Assembly: GCA_030584025.1 (NCBI GenBank)
Contig: CP129487.1
Location: 3,057,001 to 3,121,000 of the forward strand
DNA length: 64,000 bases
Direction: 5' to 3'
Source: Cyclobacteriaceae bacterium
GTDB lineage: Bacteria; Bacteroidota; Bacteroidia; Cytophagales; Cyclobacteriaceae
The position numbers and the translations under genes were made by a program. How positions within the stretch are numbered: the stretch's first letter is position 1; each line of letters opens with the position of its first letter. Positions 7,909-15,393 of this stretch are shown one piece after another. The notes below the pieces were generated by a model that worked only from the letters and a program-made list of their open reading frames with translations, searched no databases and was not told where the DNA came from.

Positions 7909-8697
7909 ATGGCTACCCTCTTAGGTATTCCACTTGATGAAAATTCATCTTTCCTGGAAGGCACCCGGTTTGCACCGCAGGCTATTCGCGATGCCTTTCA
8001 TTCAACCTCAACAAACTATTGTACTGAATCCGGAATTGATCTCCAGTCCGATAAGCGTTGGAAAGATGCAGGTGACCTGATGCTGGGGCCCATGCCGCAA
8101 GCCATTTCAGAAATTGAACTTGCGGTAAAAAATCAAATTGAAGCAGGAAATAAAATTCTATGCCTGGGTGGCGATCACTCCATCACCTTCCCCATCGTTA
8201 AGGCAGTGGCTGCAACCCACAAGAATTTGAACATTCTCCACATTGATGCCCATGCAGATTTGTATGACGACTTCGAAGGAAATCCACACTCACACGCCAG
8301 TCCGTTTGCGCGCATCATGGAACACGGATTGGCTAAGCGATTGGTACAGGTGGGCATTCGCACGCTCAACCCACATCAGCGTGACCAAGCCAAACGATTC
8401 GGGGTAGAACTAATTGAAATGAAAGACTGGAGTGACAACCAGGCTTTTTCCTTTGATGGTCCACTTTACATTTCATTGGATATGGATGCATTGGATCCTG
8501 CATTTGCGCCTGGGGTTTCGCATCATGAACCGGGTGGATTTTCTACCCGCCAGGTGTTGAGCATTATCCAAAATCTGAAATCGAACATAGTCGGTGCCGA
8601 TATTGTAGAACTAAATCCTTCGCGGGACATCCATAACATGACGGCCATGACCGCAGCTAAATTTTTAAAGGAACTTTTGGCTAAAATGATTAGCTGA
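7909..8697 (+). CDS. Arginase/agmatinase-family ureohydrolase, plant-arginase-like
   Basis: A manganese ureohydrolase that would hydrolyse arginine, agmatine or a related guanidino compound. All six metal ligands are visible: His in GGDHS, Asp-His-Asp in IDAHAD and the two Asp in LDMDALDP. The stretch APGVSHHEPGGFSTRQVL and the ending GADIVELNPSRD...MTAMTAAKFLKEL resemble the plant arginase subgroup more than the E. coli SpeB pattern. Substrate is therefore uncertain. The length of 262 residues is slightly short for the family. The stop codon shares one base with the start of the methyltransferase gene (TGATG). Confidence 0.85.
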   Translation: MATLLGIPLDENSSFLEGTRFAPQAIRDAFHSTSTNYCTESGIDLQSDKRWKDAGDLMLGPMPQAISEIELAVKNQIEAGNKILCLGGDHSITFPIVKAVAATHKNLNILHIDAHADLYDDFEGNPHSHASPFARIMEHGLAKRLVQVGIRTLNPHQRDQAKRFGVELIEMKDWSDNQAFSFDGPLYISLDMDALDPAFAPGVSHHEPGGFSTRQVLSIIQNLKSNIVGADIVELNPSRDIHNMTAMTAAKFLKELLAKMIS

Positions 8698-9431
8698 TGG
8701 CCAAGGATTACTTCTCCGGGCATTCAAAACTGTACGCCACCTTCCGGCCAACCTACCCGGAAGCGTTATATGAATTTATTTTCAAGCATGTAAGGCAATT
8801 TGATAAAGCGTGGGATTGTGCCACAGGCAATGGACAAGTGGCACACGTGTTGGCCAAGCACTTCAAACAGGTGTATGCAACTGATATCAGCAGTGAGCAA
8901 ATTAAACATGCGCATCAGGAAAAGAATATTGTTTACAAAGTAGAGCCTGCAGAGCAAACTTCTTTTGCCAATAATCAATTTGATCTGATTACAGTTGCCC
9001 AGGCCATGCATTGGCTTCAACCTGAAGATTTTTTTCGTGAAGTAACGCGTGTTGTCAAACCTGGGGCTATTCTGGCAGTTTGGGGGTACGCGAATTGTTT
9101 TGTCAATTCAGAAATCGATAAACACTTTGTGCATTTCTATCAACACATTGTAGGGCCGTATTGGGATAAAGCACGTGTGTTAATTGAGCAACATTATCAA
9201 CCCATATCATTTCCGTTTGAAGAAATACCGTCACCTCCATTTCAGATTCAGGTTAACTGGAATCTCGAGCAGTTTGCCGGATACATCACTACCTGGTCGG
9301 CTACGCAAAAATATATTTGCACAACTGCTAACGATCCGGTTCCTGAATTTATGGAGCGCATAAAACCATATTGGAAAAATGAAATGCCTGTAACATTTCC
9401 AATATTTCTCAGACTAATGCGGGTAAAGTAA
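8697..9431 (+). CDS. Class I SAM-dependent methyltransferase
   Basis: A 244-residue cytoplasmic methyltransferase of the Methyltransf_11/25 kind. SAM-binding motif I is WDCATGNGQVAHVLA near residues 40-54. Motif II (YATDIS) and the segment FDLITVAQAMHWLQPEDFFRE are typical of a family related to trans-aconitate methyltransferase and yeast Tmt1-like proteins. The opening YFSGHSKLYATFRPTYPEALYEF is also characteristic of this group. The acceptor is unknown. It overlaps the arginase-family gene by one base, so the two are co-translated, but a functional link is not evident. Confidence 0.85.
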   Translation: MAKDYFSGHSKLYATFRPTYPEALYEFIFKHVRQFDKAWDCATGNGQVAHVLAKHFKQVYATDISSEQIKHAHQEKNIVYKVEPAEQTSFANNQFDLITVAQAMHWLQPEDFFREVTRVVKPGAILAVWGYANCFVNSEIDKHFVHFYQHIVGPYWDKARVLIEQHYQPISFPFEEIPSPPFQIQVNWNLEQFAGYITTWSATQKYICTTANDPVPEFMERIKPYWKNEMPVTFPIFLRLMRVK

Positions 9432-9444
9432 CCAGACCCTCTTC

Positions 9445-10416
9445 ATGAAAGCTTCAACCCGAACAACGTACGGTCCACCTGATGTTATTACTGTAAAAGA
9501 TATTGAAAAGCCAACGCCAAAAGCAAACGAAATTCTAGTTCGTGTTCACGCTACAACTGTTAACCGTACCGACTGCGGAGCACTTTGGGGAAAGCCGTTT
9601 GTATACCGATTCTTCATTGGATTATTCAAACCCAGAAACTCCATTACCGGTACTGACTTTGCCGGAATAATTGAAGCTGTGGGTGAACAAGTACGTGAAT
9701 TTAAAATTGGCGATCGGGTTTTTGGATTTGATGACAATACCCTGCCCTCGCATGCTGAATACATGGCTATTGACTGCAAGAAACCGATAGCTAAAATCCC
9801 AGATGGTTTTACCTACGAACAGGCTGCAGCCAGCGCGGAGGCTGCGCATTATGCGTATAACTTTTTGAACAAGGTAAAGCTTAAGTCGGGAGATAAGGTA
9901 CTGGTCAATGGCGGAACCGGTGGCATCGGCTCGGCAGCCATTCAGTTTTTAAAGAGTATGGATATTTTTGTAACGGCTGTGTGCCACTCGCAATACGATG
10001 ATCGCGTTCGCGCATTAGGTCCAGACCGCATTATTCATTACGACAAAGAAGATTTTACTCAGGATTACGAAAAATATGATTTCGTTTTTGATGCTGTAGG
10101 TAAGAGTTCATTCAAACCCTGCACAAAAATTTTAAAAGACAACGGCATTTATATTTCATCCGAGCTAGGCCCTGGTGCTGAAAATTTATACTTACCCTTA
10201 CTGACTTCCATTAAAGGCGGCAAAAAAGTAATCTTTCCCCTTCCCGTTGATATTTTGAAAAGTCTGGCTTACGTGGCTGACCTGGCCGAGAAAGGAAAAT
10301 TCAAACCGCTTATTGATCGTACTTACACGTTAGATGAAATCAAAGAAGCTTTCGAATATGTGAATTCAGGGCAGAAGATTGGAAATGTGATTATTAAAAT
10401 TTCCAAGGATTCTTGA
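9445..10416 (+). CDS. Medium-chain NAD(P)-dependent alcohol dehydrogenase/quinone reductase
   Basis: The 323-residue protein has the GroES-like N-terminal domain and the Rossmann domain with nucleotide-binding motif NGGTGGIGSAAIQFL. It lacks the structural zinc cysteines, as in the zeta-crystallin/quinone oxidoreductase branch. The segments VHATTVNRTDCG and GTDFAGIIEAVG are classic for the group. It would reduce a quinone or enone with NADPH. It follows the methyltransferase by 13 bases and probably ends the TA-to-reductase transcription unit. The substrate cannot be told. Confidence 0.85.
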   Translation: MKASTRTTYGPPDVITVKDIEKPTPKANEILVRVHATTVNRTDCGALWGKPFVYRFFIGLFKPRNSITGTDFAGIIEAVGEQVREFKIGDRVFGFDDNTLPSHAEYMAIDCKKPIAKIPDGFTYEQAAASAEAAHYAYNFLNKVKLKSGDKVLVNGGTGGIGSAAIQFLKSMDIFVTAVCHSQYDDRVRALGPDRIIHYDKEDFTQDYEKYDFVFDAVGKSSFKPCTKILKDNGIYISSELGPGAENLYLPLLTSIKGGKKVIFPLPVDILKSLAYVADLAEKGKFKPLIDRTYTLDEIKEAFEYVNSGQKIGNVIIKISKDS

Positions 10417-10453
10417 AATCTCACGCAAAGTCAAATCTTCAATCCAAAATCAC

Positions 10454-13249
10454 TCACATTCCCATCATCACGAACGCACCCCAGTAATACGGGTCTTTGT
10501 ATTTGGTCATGAGTTGGAGTTGGGCCTGCTTGAAAGCTTTTTGTTTGTTGCCTAGTTTGAGCCAGTTGGAGTAAAAGCTGGTCATGAGTTGTTGTGTGGC
10601 GGCATCATCCACTTTCCATAAACTCATAATCATCGCATCAGCACCAGCCACGAGGAATGCCCGTTGCAAACCGTAAACTCCTTCACCCGATTTTACATCT
10701 CCCAGTCCTGTTTCGCAGGCGCTGAGCACCACCAGGTTGGTTCCTTCCAGGTTCAGGTTCATGGCCTCATAGGCCGTAAGTACACCGTTATCGTTGCTGG
10801 AAATATCGGTGCCTCCTCCACTAAGGGCATGACCTGCTCCGGCTAAAATCAAACCCGAACGCAATAACGGATTGTTTGAAGCATTCTCTGCATTCACACC
10901 AAATACGGAACCACCAGCTCCCTCCACATCCTGAAGGAAATAACCGTGCGTGGCGATATGTACCAGCGTTGGGCCCTTTAATTTTTTTACATTAGATTCG
11001 GTTGCGTTTTTCTCCATCACCTGGTTTACCTGATAGCCAGAAGCTTTCAAAAGCTTGGCTACCGCATCCACTTCTGTTTTGGTACCGGGCAGTGATGATA
11101 TATCAGCTGTAGCATAATCCGGGAAGCCGAGCAGAAATGCATTCTTCTTTGGCGCCACTGTTTTCTTTGCCTTTAACGTCATCAGGTCTTTTGAATTACC
11201 GATGATCACCAGGTCATAGCGATTCAATACATAATCGCCTTCCGGTTTTTTTAGGGTATTCAGGTTAAGCTGATTGTACACCCCATCCGGTGAGAGGTAA
11301 ACAACCTTCCTCGTAGACACTTCCGGCTCAATCTTGCTCCAGTATTGTTCATACGAATAGGTATCAGCCATTTTTTCATGAATGGCGTTACGATAAAACC
11401 TGGCGTAACGCGTTTCAAGTTGGTTGCCATTTTCCAACACCACCAGGCGCGGCATCTCCAATCCTTTCTTCAATACAAGCGCCACATACCGCGACTCATT
11501 GGTAAAATCCTGATCGAATTTGCGCACGCGAACGATATCCACAACGGCTTCGGTATCGGTAAGCAAAGAAAGAATTTGCTTATAACTGATTTTTGATGTG
11601 GAGTATCCGGCAGAGAAATCGGAAGAACGTTCGGAGAGTGATCGTTCCATGGCATTGGCCTTTCGCTCCAGATCAGCCAAATCAATTTTTTGTTCTTTTA
11701 ATTCTTCTTTGGAGTACGCATAAAGTCTTGCCAACTGTTCTTTCTGATCGAGCCATTGTAAATAATCTTTCTTCAGATTTTCATCTGTGCCTTTCAGAAT
11801 AGCCTCTTTCACCTTGTTGGTAGCATTCAGCAAAATAGCCTTGGTAGCGATGTGGTAATCATAAAAATCCTGCACCACCGGACTTTGTTCAATATGCGCT
11901 TCAATGGCAAAATTGAAAAAGCGTTGAAAGCGAGGCGCGGTAATATCCCAGTATTTGGTTTTTTCGGCCTCACTCATGGGAGGAAAATACTGGTTGATGA
12001 AGTCGATGGTTTTGTCCATCACATCGCGGTACATCATGTAGGCCTTATCCAACCGACCAGTTTTCCAAAACAGAATGGCCATGTCTTCCTGGGAACGCGC
12101 ATAATCGGGGTGGTTAACGCCCAATGTACTTTCCCGAATGCTCAGTGCTTTATTCAACAACGTTTCAGCCTCGGCATTCCTGCCTTGCATGCGATAGAAG
12201 TTGCCCAGATCAGCTGTTACTTTGGCGAAGGATGGATGTTGTTCGGTGAATTTTTTCTTATAGACATCTGATGAAGTTTTTAATAAAGCTTCAACCTTAT
12301 CCATTTTACCCATTTGAATGTAGAGGATACCCAATTGATTCAGTACGTTAGCATACTCCGGACTATTCTTTTGAAGCTTATTTTCGTATATGGTTTTTAT
12401 GGAAAGGTAAATTTTTTCTGCGTTATCGAATTTGCCAGCTGCCTGGTTAACGCTCGCCTGATTAGATAAAAATTGTCGGCTCTCGAATGATTTTTTACCT
12501 TTTATAAAATTTGTTTCCTTTAACGCCTTCTGCGCAACAATAACTGATCTATCCATTTCAGCTATAGCCTCATCAAAACGACCCATCGTTTGATAGAGCA
12601 TAGCTTTGTTATTTAAGAGAATCGCATACTGAAGACTTTCATTTGTAAATCGACTCTCACATTTGCGTAAGGCAAGATCAAATATTTTTTCAGCCTCATT
12701 GTATTGTCCTTGTTGTTGCAATAGCTTGGCCTTACTATTTAGGTTTGAAACATAAGCTGCACTATTTATTCCACGTGTATTTTCAGAAGAAGTAAGTGAC
12801 CACTCAATAAACTCGTCTGCCAGTTGAAATTTGGATTGGGCCAGATAAACCAATGCCATAGTAGAGACGCATCTCAAGTAGATAACCTCATTCGTGAGGT
12901 TATTTTGCTCCATAAAACTTTTCGCGTTGTTGAATTCAACTTCTGCCAGGAGAAACCAACGTGCTCTATAGTATGCAATAGCGCGCTCCATAATATCACG
13001 TGCTTGCTCAACTTTTGTCTTGGTGGCTTCCTCTTTATATGTGTAAAAACCACGTGTCCACATCTCACCCTTTTGCTCCACATCAATAAAACCAGAGTTT
13101 TCGTTTACCGAAATGGTGAACTGAAAATCAACGGAATCCAATTTGGCTTTTGCTTCCGCACCAGCATCCCCCATGGCTTTAGTCAGCCAGTCCTGGCCGG
13201 CAAGTGAAAACGAAATACCAAACAGCAGAATAAATGATAGAATACGCAT
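10454..13249 (-). CDS. Secreted TPR protein with C-terminal CHAT peptidase domain
   Basis: The 931-residue protein starts with a signal peptide (MRILSFILLFGISFSLAG-Q), so it acts in the envelope or outside. Residues about 70-420 are a series of TPR units of the kinesin-light-chain type, for example YAILLNNKAMLYQTMGRFDEA and NHPDYARSQEDMAILFWKTGRLDKA. The last 300 residues are a CHAT domain (caspase-HetF-associated-with-TPR). The presumed dyad is His768 in HIATHGYF and Cys845 in LSACETGLG, and both are present. Relatives include separase/caspase-like peptidases of clan CD. No substrate gene such as a gasdermin or Csx partner is adjacent. It is convergent with the reductase gene and divergent from the RsmB-like gene. 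Confidence 0.9.
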   Translation of the reverse strand: MRILSFILLFGISFSLAGQDWLTKAMGDAGAEAKAKLDSVDFQFTISVNENSGFIDVEQKGEMWTRGFYTYKEEATKTKVEQARDIMERAIAYYRARWFLLAEVEFNNAKSFMEQNNLTNEVIYLRCVSTMALVYLAQSKFQLADEFIEWSLTSSENTRGINSAAYVSNLNSKAKLLQQQGQYNEAEKIFDLALRKCESRFTNESLQYAILLNNKAMLYQTMGRFDEAIAEMDRSVIVAQKALKETNFIKGKKSFESRQFLSNQASVNQAAGKFDNAEKIYLSIKTIYENKLQKNSPEYANVLNQLGILYIQMGKMDKVEALLKTSSDVYKKKFTEQHPSFAKVTADLGNFYRMQGRNAEAETLLNKALSIRESTLGVNHPDYARSQEDMAILFWKTGRLDKAYMMYRDVMDKTIDFINQYFPPMSEAEKTKYWDITAPRFQRFFNFAIEAHIEQSPVVQDFYDYHIATKAILLNATNKVKEAILKGTDENLKKDYLQWLDQKEQLARLYAYSKEELKEQKIDLADLERKANAMERSLSERSSDFSAGYSTSKISYKQILSLLTDTEAVVDIVRVRKFDQDFTNESRYVALVLKKGLEMPRLVVLENGNQLETRYARFYRNAIHEKMADTYSYEQYWSKIEPEVSTRKVVYLSPDGVYNQLNLNTLKKPEGDYVLNRYDLVIIGNSKDLMTLKAKKTVAPKKNAFLLGFPDYATADISSLPGTKTEVDAVAKLLKASGYQVNQVMEKNATESNVKKLKGPTLVHIATHGYFLQDVEGAGGSVFGVNAENASNNPLLRSGLILAGAGHALSGGGTDISSNDNGVLTAYEAMNLNLEGTNLVVLSACETGLGDVKSGEGVYGLQRAFLVAGADAMIMSLWKVDDAATQQLMTSFYSNWLKLGNKQKAFKQAQLQLMTKYKDPYYWGAFVMMGM

Positions 13250-13322
13250 GGTGAGAGCCTTTAAGCGTTAGTTTTGTAACCTCTAAATTACTTCGTTTAC
13301 GAAATTATTCCACCTTAAGTTG

Positions 13323-14507
13323 ATGAAATTAACCCGTCCACAGGCAGAAGCCATCATACAGGTTTTAAAAGAAGTGCTTTTTAACGACCGCTATGCCGAC
13401 AAAGCCCTTGAAAAGGTTTTTAAAACGCTTAAGTCGCGGGAGGCTGATCGCGGACTCATTGCTGAAACCAGCTACGACATCATCCGGTACTACCGGTTGC
13501 TCACCACCATCAGCCAAAGCGAAAGCCTGTGGAAAATTCTTGGCGCCTGGGCCATTCATAATCACTACACCTTGGATGGATGGAAGGAATTTGCCTCGCT
13601 GAATGCCAAAGAAATTCATCAACGGTACGAAGCAGCAAAAAAAGAACGAAAAATCAGGGAATCCATCCCGGATTGGCTGGATGAGTTGGGTGAGGCTGAA
13701 TTGGAAGAGGGCTGGGATTTAATGTTGCCAGAACTCAATCGCGTACCTCCGATAGCACTCCGGGTTAACACGTTGAAAATTTCTGTGGAAGAACTACAAG
13801 CAAAACTTCAGGAAGAAGGATTTTCAACCGAGCTGAACGATCAATTTCCGGAAGGACTTCAACTTAGTGAACGAAAAAATATTTTTCAGTCGAACGCCTT
13901 TCAAGATGGCCTGTTTGAAGTTCAGGATTTTGGCTCACAGCAAATCGTGCCTTACCTTCAGGCTGAACCCGGCATGCGGGTTATTGATGCCTGTGCAGGC
14001 ACTGGTGGAAAATCATTACACCTCGCTGCTAAAATGCAAAACAAAGGTCGGCTGATTTCCATGGATGTTGCTGAATGGAAACTGGAAGAATTTAAAGTCC
14101 GCGCCCGCAGAGCGGGGGTTCATAATTTCGAAACACGCACCATTGAATCACCAAAATCCATCAAGCGCCTGCACGAAACAGCTGATCGGTTATTGCTGGA
14201 TGTCCCTTGCTCCGGACTGGGGGTTCTAAAACGAAATCCGGATGCACGTTGGAAACTAAAACCAGAGTACATCACAAAAATCAGGAATACGCAACAAGCT
14301 ATCTTAAACGACTATGCCCTGATGGTTAAGCCAGGAGGCAAGTTGGTGTATTCAACCTGCAGCATACTGCCATCCGAAAATGAAAACCAGGTGAAACAGT
14401 TTCTAGATCAGCATCCCGCATTTCAACTTGAAGAAGAAATAACCATCAAGCCTTCGATGCTTACGGATGGCTTTTATATGGCCCGGATAAAAAGGCTGGA
14501 GATTTGA
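13323..14507 (+). CDS. RsmB/NOP-family RNA cytosine-C5 methyltransferase
   Basis: It transfers a methyl group from SAM to C5 of a cytosine in rRNA or tRNA. The 395-residue frame begins with TTG-ATG, and the ATG at 13323 is the better start (394 residues). The SAM motif is DACAGTGGKSLHLA. Motif IV is DVPCSGLGVLKRNPD, whose Cys helps release product. Motif VI is STCSILPSENENQV, carrying the nucleophilic Cys. The N-terminal 130 residues could be a degenerate NusB-like RNA-binding region. Which RNA it modifies is not clear. RsmB (C967 of 16S rRNA) is the best-known relative. Confidence 0.88.
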   Translation: MKLTRPQAEAIIQVLKEVLFNDRYADKALEKVFKTLKSREADRGLIAETSYDIIRYYRLLTTISQSESLWKILGAWAIHNHYTLDGWKEFASLNAKEIHQRYEAAKKERKIRESIPDWLDELGEAELEEGWDLMLPELNRVPPIALRVNTLKISVEELQAKLQEEGFSTELNDQFPEGLQLSERKNIFQSNAFQDGLFEVQDFGSQQIVPYLQAEPGMRVIDACAGTGGKSLHLAAKMQNKGRLISMDVAEWKLEEFKVRARRAGVHNFETRTIESPKSIKRLHETADRLLLDVPCSGLGVLKRNPDARWKLKPEYITKIRNTQQAILNDYALMVKPGGKLVYSTCSILPSENENQVKQFLDQHPAFQLEEEITIKPSMLTDGFYMARIKRLEI

Positions 14508-14621
14508 CTTTAGCTCGCTCATTAATTGTAATGCCTGCCTTTCGAGCTGAGTTTAAAGTTCATCTTCCCGCATCAGGCGTTTGGCATAACTTGTTTATCT
14601 TGCGCGCTTAAATTTTTCTAC

Positions 14622-15359
14622 GTGAAGCTACTCGGCAAACTTTATACATTCTGGGTAATTGTGGTATTCAGTGTATTCATGATTATCCTCCTACCCGGAA
14701 TCATGATTCCCTTTTTGCTGGGCAACCGTTTTAGCTGGATCGGCTACAAATTTCTTTGGATATGGTCGTGGATATTCAGTGTATTCACATTTATCCGATA
14801 TGAGTTTCATGGAAAGGAAAATTTTGAAAAAGGCAAGTCGTACATCTACGTAAGCAACCACACTTCCTTTTTGGATATACCCGGCATTCGCCTGATTATT
14901 CCCGGAGAATTCAGACCGATTGCGAAAAAAGAACTACTCAAAATCCCCGTATTCGGCTTTATTGTAAAAGCAGCAACCGTTGTGGTGGACAGAAGCAGTC
15001 ATGAAAGCCGGAAAAAAAGTATGGAATACGCCAAACGAATTCTTTCCCACGGAATTTCCATGCTGATTTTTGCCGAAGGGACACAAAACAGAACCAAAGA
15101 ACTGCTGCAACCTTTTAAAGATGGTGCATTCCGCATTGCCATTGACACACAAACACCCATCCTTCCTATGGTGGTGATTAATGCAGGTAAACTCATGCCA
15201 CCGGGAAAGCTTTCCATTCGGCCAGGCAAAATTAAAGTGATTGCTTTACCCGAAATTTCTGTTGAAGGCTTAACAACAACTGATGCGTCTGCACTTAAAC
15301 AAAAAACCTTTGAACGGATGAAAGTGGAATTAATCAAGCACCATTCAACGAATTTTTGA
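14622..15359 (+). CDS. plsC: 1-acyl-sn-glycerol-3-phosphate acyltransferase
   Basis: It acylates lysophosphatidic acid to phosphatidic acid at the inner membrane. The acyltransferase block NHTSFLDI (NHx4D) and the glycerol-phosphate motif FAEGTQNR (EGTR-like) are both present. Two hydrophobic segments at the N-terminus anchor it. The frame starts at GTG (14622), and the following sequence MKLLGKLYTFWVI is typical. The 245-residue length is normal. The gene is flanked by the RsmB-like gene 114 bases upstream and the type IX cargo gene 34 bases downstream. Confidence 0.9.
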   Translation: MKLLGKLYTFWVIVVFSVFMIILLPGIMIPFLLGNRFSWIGYKFLWIWSWIFSVFTFIRYEFHGKENFEKGKSYIYVSNHTSFLDIPGIRLIIPGEFRPIAKKELLKIPVFGFIVKAATVVVDRSSHESRKKSMEYAKRILSHGISMLIFAEGTQNRTKELLQPFKDGAFRIAIDTQTPILPMVVINAGKLMPPGKLSIRPGKIKVIALPEISVEGLTTTDASALKQKTFERMKVELIKHHSTNF

Positions 15360-15393
15360 AGGAATTTGACGCTGTATCCGGTAACTTTCAATC

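Noticed and set aside
11852..12271. 139-codon open frame opposite the TPR-CHAT gene
   Set aside because: Lies wholly inside a conserved gene on the other strand with no domain and no promoter of its own.
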